From Butyrivibrio proteoclasticus (GTDB lineage: Bacteria; Bacillota; Clostridia; Lachnospirales; Lachnospiraceae), in assembly GCF_900115735.1 (NCBI RefSeq), contig NZ_FOXO01000001.1:222108-286107 (forward strand): DNA of 64,000 bases, given 5' to 3'. Numbering within the stretch: the stretch's first letter is position 1; every line of letters begins with the position of its first letter. A program made the translations under genes and the position numbers. Under the pieces are notes generated by a model that worked only from the letters and a program-made list of their open reading frames with translations, searched no databases and was not told the origin of the DNA. Shown one piece after another: positions 35,796-44,076 of this stretch.

Positions 35796-35824
35796 TTGAC
35801 ATATTGCCTGCAGTGTGGTAATAT
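35796..35824 (+). promoter_or_regulatory. Strong sigma-A promoter of the HNH-like/HTH/protease cluster
   Basis: TTGACA, exactly 17 bases, then TAATAT. It is one of the best consensus matches in the window. The transcript start would be near 35831, giving a leader of about 125 bases. Confidence 0.75.
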
Positions 35825-35841
35825 TTTTATGCAAACAAAAA

Positions 35842-35954
35842 GGGAGTCAAAGACTCCCATCGTTCATAAAAAATGAACCCTGAACAAGTCTATTTTCTAT
35901 GATATGAGAGCCGTTGTCAACCTTTTTGTTTAGACTAAGAAAGGAGGTTGACAA
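35842..35954 (+). promoter_or_regulatory. Structured leader with ribosome-site-sequestering hairpin
   Basis: Three stems in a row: GGGAGTC-AAA-GACTCCC (35842-35858), GTTCAT-AAAAA-ATGAAC (35862-35878), and TTGTCAACC (35914-35922) pairing with GGTTGACAA (35946-35954). The last arm includes the end of the AGGAGG ribosome site (35942-35947), so the closed hairpin would hide it from ribosomes. This suggests translational control of the next gene. Confidence 0.65.
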
Positions 35955-35955
35955 T

Positions 35956-36231
35956 TTGGCACTTGTAAAAAACATACATGGATCAGCAGATAACACCCCA
36001 CCTTCAGGTTGTTCATCATGGAAAGAGTACTGGGAAAAAGCGAAGAACAAGAAGTTTTCTTCATGTTCTTGTACCTCATGTTTCCAAAGGGCGGTTGTTG
36101 GCGGACATGTCAAGAAGGTTTATGGTTCAAATGAGTGGTATATTGTCCCGCTTTGCGCATCATGCAATAGCTATACAAATACAAATCCATTTGAAGTGTG
36201 TGATGCAGATTTGGTACGTGTAGTAAAATAA
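35956..36231 (+). CDS. Small treble-clef/HNH-like zinc protein
   Basis: 91 residues from TTG 35956, 8 bases after AGGAGG; there is no ATG in a usable place. Cysteines and histidine are spaced as SCSCTSC ... VVGGHV ... YIVPLCASCNS, the pattern of a treble-clef HNH-like finger (Cys pair, GGH, Cys-x-x-Cys-Asn). It could be a small nuclease or a nucleic-acid-binding protein; the usual second catalytic histidine of HNH enzymes is not certain. The structured leader suggests that its synthesis is tightly controlled. Confidence 0.6.
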   Translation: MALVKNIHGSADNTPPSGCSSWKEYWEKAKNKKFSSCSCTSCFQRAVVGGHVKKVYGSNEWYIVPLCASCNSYTNTNPFEVCDADLVRVVK

Positions 36232-36237
36232 TTTTCA

Positions 36238-36272
36238 GAGCGCACATATTACATTAGTTAGTATGTGCGCTC
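36238..36272. promoter_or_regulatory. 10-bp perfect inverted repeat between HNH-like and HTH genes
   Basis: GAGCGCACAT and ATGTGCGCTC separated by 15 bases. There is no T-run on the plus strand. It could be an operator for the downstream HTH protein or an RNA-processing stem. Confidence 0.5.
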
Positions 36273-36289
36273 AACTTAAAATAGGTGCC

Positions 36290-37018
36290 ATGAATATTAG
36301 TGATTATTTAAAAAGTATCAAGAAGACCAAAACGGAATTATCGCAAGAACTAAATTTGTCTCGCCCTACATTAAATCAATATATTGAACTATTTGAGACC
36401 GGGCAGAAAATTGATAATGAAAGATACAATATCATTTTTGGCAAACTATTTTCTGATGAAAGCAAGACACGAGTTCAATTTGATAATGAGATGAATTCTG
36501 TGAGATTTTTGCTGGAAAGAGATAGAAAGTATGATATTGGAAATTTGAGACCAGAAGCTGCAGATATGGTTGCACGTATACATAACAAACTTGTTTATGA
36601 TATGAGTGATAATAAGTGGAATAAGAAAGTATATGATTTCATACTTATAATTCTTAGCAGTTATCGTAGTAATGCGGTTATACGGGAATTAACCGGTTAT
36701 TTTTCTGATTTAAATTCTGGATCAGATATATCAGATTTGTCAGATGAATCCAAGGCATATTATTCATATTATTATAAATGTTTTCGTGAGATAAAAGATG
36801 ATACACCTAAAATGGATGAAGAAGAATTTAAGTTATTCTTGAAAAGAAGGGAAAAATTGAAACTTGAGCGAGAACAAAATAGAGATGCTAAAGCTAGAAA
36901 CATACAGGATAAGTTGAAAAAGATTCTTGAAGAGGTTGAATCGGAGTATAAGGATAAGAGTATTGATGTGTCTGAGGATGAAATGATGGCTGAAGTTTTG
37001 CGAAGAATGAAAAGATAG
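36290..37018 (+). CDS. HTH-domain protein with long charged C-terminus
   Basis: About 242 residues from ATG 36290. The N-terminus is a helix-turn-helix: IKKTKTELSQELNLSRPTLN. The rest is helical and strongly charged (KKILEEVESEYKDKSID). An upstream ATG at 36263 lies inside the inverted repeat and is less likely. It may be a regulator or a sensor for the protease encoded next; the two genes are about 40 bases apart. No named family beyond the HTH is recognised. Confidence 0.6.
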   Translation: MNISDYLKSIKKTKTELSQELNLSRPTLNQYIELFETGQKIDNERYNIIFGKLFSDESKTRVQFDNEMNSVRFLLERDRKYDIGNLRPEAADMVARIHNKLVYDMSDNKWNKKVYDFILIILSSYRSNAVIRELTGYFSDLNSGSDISDLSDESKAYYSYYYKCFREIKDDTPKMDEEEFKLFLKRREKLKLEREQNRDAKARNIQDKLKKILEEVESEYKDKSIDVSEDEMMAEVLRRMKR

Positions 37019-37061
37019 AAAGGACAGAAAGATAATAAAAATCGATAATATACAAAACCAA

Positions 37062-37901
37062 TTGATATATTCAACAGTACGTATTGTAGCCACAGATGGT
37101 AAAGAGATTTCTGTTGGAACTGGCTTTTTGGTTTTGAGAAAAATTAGTGAAGATAAGGGGCTGTTATATATTGCCACAAATAAGCATGTTGTGGGTGATT
37201 ATCAAATTGGACAATTTCGGTTTTGTGCCACTGGAAAAGACGGCAATCCAATTGATAATCAGCATATCATTGTCAAAATAAATGATTTGCAGCAACGATG
37301 CATTTATTATCCCAATGACTCAGTAGATCTTTGTTTCATAGATATTATGAATGAGATAGAGGAGGCACGCAACGCTGGACACGAGCTGTTCTTTAGAGGC
37401 ATTACAGAGGAATTGTTTATAAATGCCAATCTTGAGCAACATATGACTGCTATTGAAGATGTTGTAATGATTGGATATCCGGAAGGATTTTGTGATGAGA
37501 AAAATAACAAGCCAGTAGTAAGGAAGGGACTGACTGCTACTAGTGTAGATACTGACTATAATGGTAAAAAGGAGTTTATGATTGATATTGCCTGTTTCCA
37601 CGGATCAAGCGGTTCTCCAGTATTTATTGAAACAACAGGTTTGGGTCAAAAAGTGAATAATGAAAGCTTAACTTTGGGAGTCAAAACCTCGTATTGTTTA
37701 GCTGGAATAGTTCATGCTATGGTTATTAAGAATCAAAATGGGGACATTAAAGTTAAAGATGTTCCTACAGCAAAAGCTCTTTATAGTGAGACTGAAATAC
37801 CATTGAATCTGGGATATGTGATTAAAGCGCAGAGAATTCGAGAATTGATGGATATTGCCTTTGATCAGCGAAATAGGACAATCAATACCAGTAACAGCTG
37901 A
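37062..37901 (+). CDS. Trypsin-like serine protease
   Basis: 279 residues as read from TTG 37062. The catalytic triad is visible in order: His in LYIATNKHVVGD, Asp in SVDLCFIDI, and Ser in ACFHGSSGSPVF, so this is a chymotrypsin-fold protease without a signal peptide, i.e. cytosolic. The start is a problem: the TTG has no ribosome site, whereas an AAAGGACAG lies about 8 bases before an ATA codon at 37035 in the same frame, as if an ATG had mutated. Cytosolic trypsin-like domains are frequent in conflict systems. Confidence 0.7.
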   Translation: MIYSTVRIVATDGKEISVGTGFLVLRKISEDKGLLYIATNKHVVGDYQIGQFRFCATGKDGNPIDNQHIIVKINDLQQRCIYYPNDSVDLCFIDIMNEIEEARNAGHELFFRGITEELFINANLEQHMTAIEDVVMIGYPEGFCDEKNNKPVVRKGLTATSVDTDYNGKKEFMIDIACFHGSSGSPVFIETTGLGQKVNNESLTLGVKTSYCLAGIVHAMVIKNQNGDIKVKDVPTAKALYSETEIPLNLGYVIKAQRIRELMDIAFDQRNRTINTSNS

Positions 37902-38128
37902 TGGCAGAATATTGATGTTTGTCAGTGCGACCTACATTAATCATTGGTGCCTGTCAGTGAGCTCAGCTAAGGGTGCTTTGAATTTGTGAGAATTCCGGTG
38001 CATGTCACCGTGAATGTTGGATTGTTTTTGATCAAACATAAAATAAACAGTAGCTGAGATTGTAATGCCAATCTCGGCTACAACTATTTTAATCATTGAG
38101 TGGAAAAAATACTGGAAGTTAAGAATTA
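37902..38128. other. Gap after the protease gene
   Basis: The first 150 bases show nothing recognisable. The last 80 hold a solitary right end of the IS1634-like element (see 38050). Confidence 0.4.
38050..38127 (+). mobile_element. Solitary right end of an IS1634-like element
   Basis: A terminator stem GTAGCTGAGATTG/CAATCTCGGCTAC is followed by ATTGAGTGGAAAAAATACTG and GAAGTTAAGAATT, the family's right-end repeat. No coding part is left. Confidence 0.65.
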
Positions 38129-38353
38129 GTTGCCGAGGTAAGAGAGCACAGGCAGAAAATGGATGAAAGGATTGCTCCTTCTGCCCGAGAAGATGTGGAT
38201 ATACTGGCCATGGTGAAAGCTGTTTGTGTTACGGATTTTTACAAAGCAGATTTTGAGGATACGACATTAAAGCGGATTTCGGATGCTGTGCCTTACGAAA
38301 CAGTAAGAGACCATTATCTGAAAATTGCTGGAAGGATCTTTGGAGATATATAA
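38129..38353 (+). pseudogene. C-terminal fragment of an unidentified protein
   Basis: An open frame enters from the IS end (VAEVREHRQKMDERIAPSA) and ends at 38353. It is a helical segment of 75 residues with a conserved-looking end, ETVRDHYLKIAGRIFGDI. No start and no recognised family; the 5' part was lost with the IS insertion or deletion. Confidence 0.4.
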
Positions 38354-38383
38354 GTGGACAATTGTTAAGTGGGAAATAGATGA

Positions 38384-39672
38384 ATGAAAAGCAAATTGTT
38401 TGATTTTGGTAAAATAGTTGAAGGCGTATATTACCCTGGGACTTTTTTTATTGGTATATCGAAAAAATTCTTTGATGGGATGAAATATAGTGATTTCACC
38501 CAAGATGAGATGGCGACATTTGTACATGAGTACATCCACTTTTTGCAGGATATCTCTACTGTTGCTGGAGGGATGAACTATAATCACAAAGCCAAATTGT
38601 TACAGCTCCATTTCAGTATGTTTCAAAAAATGCCGTTGTTAATCTGCCGGTTGACCTTGAAAACTGCGGAGTAGATAATGCTTATGCGCAAACTGAGCTA
38701 TTGTCATTTTATGAGGGCGACGCATTAGAAAAAAAGATACACCACATAAACAAAGTTACATGTGAAAAAGAAGAATTGATGACGGAGATATTGCGATTAG
38801 AATCTTCGACATATCCGGGAGACGATATATATCAGATTTGTATATATTACAATGATTCGGATATGCCAACAGTATTTGGTTCTCACTATGTGAAAGAGAG
38901 CATGGCGTATCTGATTGAGAGATATCTGTTTGGGGCAGAAGAGAGGAAAAAAGAATTTCCGTATAATGCCTGTGAAATGGTATGCGAGTATTTCTATCCG
39001 GAACTATTGAGTACGCCGGAAATAATAGTTGCTATTTGTGAGTTGTCCCTGATGCATTATCATAGTGGCTTCGAATTCTTTATGCTTGTCAGTCATTTGG
39101 CAAAAGAAGGAATTCATTTAAAAAATCTTGAAGAATTTTATGATTACTTTGATGCCACGGTAAAGGCGTTTCTTGAAAATCATAAAGTATTGCTTGATGA
39201 GATTGATGATAACGTGAATGTCATGTATCCCAAAGGTTTTCCATATATGCTTGTGCCGAATGAATATGTAAAGGCGTACTTTGAGGCAGGTTATTCTATG
39301 CGACAGCATAATCATTTTTTTATTTCTGCATTATTTAAGGAAAAGATGCCAGTGGAAAAAATAATCAGTTGGGTAGAGACATTTCCTTTGCCTATGTTTC
39401 TTGATGATATAAAGCATGAATTGTATGGTGCGATAGATAATCTTTCCATGATGCCGGTTCCGCTTGCAATATTGCAGTTTTTCATGACACCATCTAAAGG
39501 ATGCCCGCTATTAAAATACTGTAGGTATAGTCGTATAGATGTGGCTGAAGAAGCCATATGTACTGCTAAGCCATGGGAACAATGTAAAAAAGATGTTCAG
39601 TGTCCGATGGCTATCTATCTGACTGGATTTGACATTGGAAAAAAAGAATTCACTGTGAATGCTAAAATTTGA
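38384..39672 (+). pseudogene. Frameshifted HExxH metallopeptidase-like gene
   Basis: The first frame (38384-38674) encodes FTQDEMATFVHEYIHFLQDI, with the zinc-metallopeptidase motif HEYIH near residue 47. At about 38615 the frame shifts; the continuation LQYVSKNAVVNLPVDLENCG is in the next frame and runs to 39672. The whole would be about 430 residues, cytosolic, with a cysteine-rich end (CPLLKYC, CTAKPWEQCKKDVQC). Possibly a toxin-like or regulatory protease; the family is not recognised. Confidence 0.65.
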
Positions 39673-39694
39673 ATTAAGATGCGAACGGGACAGC

Positions 39695-40081
39695 CTATAA
39701 TGACTGCCCCGTTTCTTTTTGTTGAGAGAATTTGTTTTTCTGCGAAGCTTCTGATTGACGTTCTCGTTGAAGTTCTTTCTGTATCGGATGTTCCAGATCT
39801 AGCATCTGGTTCACATTGTTAGCTACGGTCTGAAGCTCACGGTACTTGGCTCGAACATATGAGAATTCTTCATACTGCTGATTTTTCAGGGCAGTGAGAT
39901 TTTCTTTTTCGGCCCGTAGCGATTTGATAGAAGGAGTGCGGAATTTCAATTTTCCATCTGTTGTTGCTTCTTTTGGAGCATGTTCCTTCAAATAATCACG
40001 GGCAGCTTCGAACAGGGTGAGCTCCGTCCTGCGTCTTTCCCTGAAATCCTTTTTGTTCTTGGAGACGAGGTACTCTTTATA
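39695..40081 (-). pseudogene. C-terminal remnant of a conjugative relaxase
   Basis: The minus strand reads KEYLVSKNKKDFRERRRTEL, then TPSIKSLRAEKENLTALKNQ and KYRELQTVANNVNQMLD, the tail of MobA/VirD2-type relaxases of Firmicute integrative elements. It has no start: the upstream part is replaced by an IS1182-like element beginning at 40082. It shows that an integrative or mobilisable element was once here. Confidence 0.7.
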
Positions 40082-41073
40082 TAGTGCGTGCTCAATAATT
40101 AATTACTACTGATATTTACTGACTTTGTGGGCAATCCGTGAGATAATAGATGCAAGGAAATCATTACTATTACTTCAAAAACCTTGCACTTTTCGCGGAG
40201 AATCTCATGTACAAAAAGAATCAAAATCGTCAAATAACACTCAAGGATTTTAATCAGCCACTTGGCTTGAAGCTAAATCCTGAGAACAAATGGATAAAGA
40301 AAGCTGCCATGATACCATGGTATGACATCGAAGAAGAATACGCTGATCTGTTCCCATCAGGTTGTGGGATGCCGGCAAAGCCTCTGAGGATGGCTCTTGG
40401 TGCACTTCTCATTCAGAAGAAATATGACTATTCTGACAGAGAGCTTGTAGAACAGATTCAGGAGAATCCGTATTATCAGTACTTCATAGGTCTCCCGGGA
40501 TTTCAGCTAGAGCAGCCATTTGCACCATCACTGCTTGTTGAGTTTGGTGCAAAGCTTGACCTAAGTGTAGAGAATGGTCTTGGCAGGATAGAAAAGATAC
40601 CCTTTGAAGCTTACAACGAAAGCGAAGTGCTGATTCCAGCAATAGAGAACTACTACAAGCGTAATGGACATTATCCCGAAAGAGTTCTTGCAGATAAGAT
40701 ATACAGAAACAGAGTCAATCTTGCGTACTGCAAAGAGCATGGAATAAGGCTTGCCGGCCCAGCACTTGGAAGACCTGGCAAGGATACAGTCATCGATAAG
40801 CATACAGAGTACATTGATAGCGTAGACAGAATCGAAGTTGAACGTAAATTTGGATTATCAAAGCACAGTCACGGACTGGGCCTAATAATGACAAAGCGTG
40901 AGGATACCACACGCAGCTCAATAGTGCTGTCGATCATCTCAATGAACCTTGATAGCCTATTAAGGCTTTCTTTGTTCCAAAAACTGATTTTGATATTTTC
41001 AAGGTACAATTGTTGTTATTTTTTATGCGAAAGCATCGGCTGAAAAAAACAGCCGGTTGCTGAGCATACACTA
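40082..41073 (+). mobile_element. Internally deleted IS1182-like element, copy A
   Basis: About 990 bp with ends TAGTGCGTGCTCAATAATTA and, reverse-complemented, TAGTGTATGCTCAGCAACC. The transposase frame is in one piece but lacks the middle of the protein. Copy B at 46999-47989 has the same internal join. Confidence 0.8.
40150..41043 (+). CDS. Internally deleted IS1182/IS5-type transposase
   Basis: 297 residues instead of the roughly 450-500 typical of the family. The N-terminal domain is present (FPSGCGMPAKPLRMALGALL, YFIGLPGFQLEQPFAPSLL), then after LLVEFGAKLDLS the text jumps to the late part: YYKRNGHYPERVLADKIYRN and GIRLAGPALGRP. The join is in frame. Part of the DDE catalytic core is therefore missing and the protein should be inactive. 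Confidence 0.75.
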   Translation: MQGNHYYYFKNLALFAENLMYKKNQNRQITLKDFNQPLGLKLNPENKWIKKAAMIPWYDIEEEYADLFPSGCGMPAKPLRMALGALLIQKKYDYSDRELVEQIQENPYYQYFIGLPGFQLEQPFAPSLLVEFGAKLDLSVENGLGRIEKIPFEAYNESEVLIPAIENYYKRNGHYPERVLADKIYRNRVNLAYCKEHGIRLAGPALGRPGKDTVIDKHTEYIDSVDRIEVERKFGLSKHSHGLGLIMTKREDTTRSSIVLSIISMNLDSLLRLSLFQKLILIFSRYNCCYFLCESIG

Positions 41074-41108
41074 ATTACATTCTAAGAAGATCAATCTGAG
41101 ATGCCATT

Positions 41109-41246
41109 TGTCCGGATGATTCAGGAATGGCTGTCCGAATATTTCAGGAACAGTTGTCCGCATGTTTCAAGAATGCTTGTCCGGATAATAAAAGATTACA
41201 TGTCCGGATAATTCAAGAATCCTGTCCGGATGTTACAAGAATCATC
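41109..41246 (+). repeat. Six tandem 22-24-bp repeats (TGTCCGGATAATTCAAGAAT-type)
   Basis: Units start at 41109, 41132, 41155, 41178, 41201 and 41223, that is, a period of 23, 23, 23, 23 and 22. The first eight bases TGTCCGGA are best conserved. The spacing equals that of terminal repeats in the IS21 element at 14778, so this is probably a solitary end of another IS21-type element; iterons are an alternative. Confidence 0.8.
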
Positions 41247-41291
41247 ACCCCAGCAGAGCAGGGGGTTATTAAAAGATGTTACACAAAGAGG

Positions 41292-41316
41292 TAGCGCCAA
41301 GCATGGCTTGGCGCTA
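41292..41316. terminator. 11-bp perfect GC-rich hairpin
   Basis: TAGCGCCAAGC-ATG-GCTTGGCGCTA. The stem is very stable, with a three-base loop, but no T-run follows. Confidence 0.55.
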
Positions 41317-41379
41317 TAATAATCAGAGGATAACTTGACAGCAATCAGGTTAAAAAACATCAAGAAATACTTTTTAGGC

Positions 41380-41436
41380 GTAAAAAGATAGGAAGTTCAC
41401 AATCGGCTGAAAAATCTTCCGGTTGTTGAGTATAAA
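41380..41436. mobile_element. Adjacent solitary right ends of IS1634-like and IS1182-like elements
   Basis: GGCGTAAAAAGATAGGAAGT (to about 41403) matches the IS1634-like right end at 35730-35755; AATCGGCTGAAAAATC and CCGGTTGTTGAGTATA (to 41436) match the IS1182-like right end. They are fused directly. Confidence 0.5.
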
Positions 41437-41475
41437 ATAAGCAATTGATAGATCCTGTTAGAGAAAGTTGAGGAG

Positions 41476-41925
41476 ATGGGAATGATGATAAATGAAAATG
41501 AACATCAAGGTGTTTCACGGATTTTAGAAGCAGTACTTAGGGAAAGGAAAGCAAAGCTGTCAAACCCAAATGGTTCTGTGATTGAGGTTAATTATAGTGC
41601 ATTAGATCTTCTCAAACTCTTTATGGAGAGCAATTATGGTAAGAGTGATTTTATTGGGATTGCTGCTGAAATGTCAAAGAGGGCACTTGAGAACAAAACT
41701 GATAAAGATATGTATTGGAGATATGCGACTTTAGTGAATGCTGCTCCGGGGATGCTTGAGAAAAATGCAGTACAAGAACTTGTGAATCTCTTACGAGCAT
41801 ATGAGCTCATCGATTGTGACCAAGACGGTTTGTTTTTTGTAACAGAAGAAGGAAAGAATGTTGTAAATAAAGCAATAATACTGATGGATCAGGTAAAAAT
41901 AGAAAGTGTAAGCACTCAATCATAA
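41476..41925 (+). CDS. Hypothetical protein
   Basis: 149 residues, no membrane segment; a C-terminal winged-helix-like pattern (VQELVNLLRAYELIDCDQDG then FFVTEEGKNVVNKAI) may bind DNA. The start could be ATG 41476, 41482 or 41485; the ribosome site GAGGAG fits 41482 best. Its last eight codons lie in an IS66-type terminal repeat, so the natural C-terminus has been replaced. Confidence 0.5.
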   Translation: MGMMINENEHQGVSRILEAVLRERKAKLSNPNGSVIEVNYSALDLLKLFMESNYGKSDFIGIAAEMSKRALENKTDKDMYWRYATLVNAAPGMLEKNAVQELVNLLRAYELIDCDQDGLFFVTEEGKNVVNKAIILMDQVKIESVSTQS

Positions 41926-41990
41926 GTACGACATAAAGAAGAAACTTCCATTTTGACGTTGATTTCATGAATTTGCGAATTGATAACAAA
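41908..41990. mobile_element. IS66-type end remnant
   Basis: GTAAGCACTCAATCATAAGT followed by a GAAAC hairpin region and AAAATTAAGATTTTTTCT; the same 100-base block occurs at 45129 and, more diverged, at 49582. Confidence 0.6.
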
Positions 41991-42070
41991 ATTAAGATTT
42001 TTTCTACAAGAAGATTAAATAGCTTTTTGATGTTATTAGCCCATTGGAGAAGATTGACAGAGAAACTGGC

Positions 42071-42204
42071 AGAAAGGTTTTAATAAAGATAAATCAAGGA
42101 CTAGAGAGATTGCGCATAGAAGAGTGGAAAGTTGCTTTGAGAAATATAGAAACCAGTTGAGAGACCCTCATGAGATTAATGGTATTATTATGTACGTACT
42201 GTAA
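42071..42204 (+). pseudogene. C-terminal scrap of an unknown gene
   Basis: Open frame GFNKDKSRTREIAHRRVESC, ending at 42204 with ...HEINGIIMYVL. It looks coherent but has no start; possibly the end of a gene deleted upstream of the ATPase. Confidence 0.3.
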
Positions 42205-42257
42205 TGTGATAGAATTAGTGATTTTATTTGCTTAATTAAATTGGAGATTTTAAACTT

Positions 42258-43520
42258 ATGAAGTTAAGACTAAAAAATGTAGGTAGAATTATAAATGAAG
42301 CTGAAATTGATATTAATGGAATAACAGTTTTGGCTGGAAAAAATGGAACAGGTAAGAGTACTATAGGAAAGGCATTGTATTGTACTTTTAATTCTTTTCA
42401 TGATTATGATGAAAAGATAGTAAAAGAACGAGAAAACTCTATTTTTAGATTGGTTAGAATAATCAGTTCTAATAGGACGATTACAAGACTTGGTATACAG
42501 AATTTAAGGAAAAGCATACGTGATTTGATAGACGCATATTGTTTTGAAAAAAATGATGATAAATTAAGAGATTATTTAATTGATGTTGTTGGAACATCAA
42601 AAGAAGATCTGGAAGGTGAGCTTTTTTCAAGAATTAAAGGAGTCTTAAATGCAGATGACACGGAGATATTAAAAGCTATTCTTTCTAGAAGTATTGAGGC
42701 AGAATTTGGTTCACAACTTGGACACGTGAACTATAGAGATAAAGAATCTAGGATAGAACTTGAATTAAAGAATGAAAAGATATCCTATGCGTTCAAAGCT
42801 GATGAAAGTATTGATATTTTAGAAAAAATTAGATTGATTAAAGATATAGTATACATAGATGATCCCTATGTTTTAGACAACATGCAAAATGGATATTTTG
42901 TTGATCGAAATATGGGACATACAAATAATCTTATAAATAAGCTTAGAAAAATAGAATTGAAAGAAACATCTGCAGTTGATGACGTTATTACAGATAATAG
43001 ACTAAAGAGTATATATGCAAAATTTGACTCTATTTCTGTTGGAAATTTAATCAACAATTCAGAAAAAGGATTTTCATATTCAGACAGTGGTCTGAAAGAA
43101 GATATGTCTATAGTAAATATTTCCACGGGAATAAAGCCGTTTGTTATTCTTAAAACACTACTTCAAAATGGTTGTCTTGAAGAGAATGGAATAGTGATTT
43201 TAGATGAACCTGAGACACGCCTCAACCCAGATTGGATGTTAATTTATGCCGAAATAGTTGTAAGGTTACATGAATTATTTGGAATCAATTTTTTGATTAG
43301 CACTCATAATTCAGAGTTTTTAAGTTTCATTGAATTCTTTACAAAGAAATATAACGTTGATGGTAAAACAAAGTATTATTGGCTTAAACAAAATGAAAAT
43401 GATAGTTTGGTTACAGATATAGATGAGGTTAGTGATAAATTAGAGGTTATTTATTCTAATTTAAGCAGATCTTTTTTGAGAATCAGTGAGGAGTTAGATT
43501 GTATAAATGAAAATAAATGA
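42258..43520 (+). CDS. ABC-type/AAA ATPase of a two-gene conflict system
   Basis: 420 residues. It begins KLRLKNVGRIINEAEIDING, as SMC/OLD-like ATPases do, with Walker A GKNGTGKST at 27-35, Walker B GIVILDEPETRLNP near 311, and the switch ISTHNSEF. The middle is a helical insertion where the coiled coil would be. It overlaps the next gene by 14 bases, so they form one unit. It probably senses infection or DNA ends and controls the nuclease-like partner. Confidence 0.8.
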   Translation: MKLRLKNVGRIINEAEIDINGITVLAGKNGTGKSTIGKALYCTFNSFHDYDEKIVKERENSIFRLVRIISSNRTITRLGIQNLRKSIRDLIDAYCFEKNDDKLRDYLIDVVGTSKEDLEGELFSRIKGVLNADDTEILKAILSRSIEAEFGSQLGHVNYRDKESRIELELKNEKISYAFKADESIDILEKIRLIKDIVYIDDPYVLDNMQNGYFVDRNMGHTNNLINKLRKIELKETSAVDDVITDNRLKSIYAKFDSISVGNLINNSEKGFSYSDSGLKEDMSIVNISTGIKPFVILKTLLQNGCLEENGIVILDEPETRLNPDWMLIYAEIVVRLHELFGINFLISTHNSEFLSFIEFFTKKYNVDGKTKYYWLKQNENDSLVTDIDEVSDKLEVIYSNLSRSFLRISEELDCINENK

Positions 43521-44055
43521 TATTGAATTTGGTGGTAATCATTCTATCAAAACTCTAAAGGAAACATCCTGGGATAGTACAGGCGATGCATATATGACTG
43601 ACTGTGAAAAAAGAGTTATAGACTTTGATCAAGCTAAAACAAATTACTGTAATGATTTAGGCAAGTCTGAAGAGTATGCTGATTCTGCAGATTCATTATG
43701 CTTTACTGCAGATAAGAATAAATTTTATCTGATAGAATTTAAAAATGGTGATTTTAACAGTAAAGACATAACTAAAAAGGCCAAGGACAGTGCCTTTGTA
43801 CTAAGTGGAATAATGAAGAAAGATGTTAATTGTATTAGAAACAGTGTGATTTTGGTTTTAGTATATAATGGTGAAGTGAGAAAAATAGAGACTAGAGATA
43901 AGATTGCTATAGCTAAGGCCAATAGAGGAAAGGGCGACTTTGCTGTGTTTGGTCTTGAGAAACTCAAGGGTTTTTATTATGACAAGATTCTTGTTTATGA
44001 AAAGGAACAATTTCAAAAATCATCCATAATAAATGAAATAGTTTCGATTAGCTGA
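43507..44055 (+). CDS. Putative PD-(D/E)XK-type nuclease partner
   Basis: 182 residues. SADSLCFTADKNKFYLIEFK supplies an Asp (about 62), then E77-x-K79 (IEFKNGD), the spacing of a PD-(D/E)XK active site. The rest is alpha/beta (NSVILVLVYNGEV). No HNH or TOPRIM motif. It is coupled to the ATPase by a 14-base overlap. I do not know a named defence system with exactly this pair. Confidence 0.6.
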   Translation: MKINDIEFGGNHSIKTLKETSWDSTGDAYMTDCEKRVIDFDQAKTNYCNDLGKSEEYADSADSLCFTADKNKFYLIEFKNGDFNSKDITKKAKDSAFVLSGIMKKDVNCIRNSVILVLVYNGEVRKIETRDKIAIAKANRGKGDFAVFGLEKLKGFYYDKILVYEKEQFQKSSIINEIVSIS

Positions 44056-44076
44056 TTTTTTTATTACAAAAATTAA

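Noticed and set aside
41109..41246. CRISPR array
   Set aside because: Units are contiguous 22-24-bp degenerate repeats without unique spacers, and no cas gene is nearby; IS21-type end spacing explains it better.
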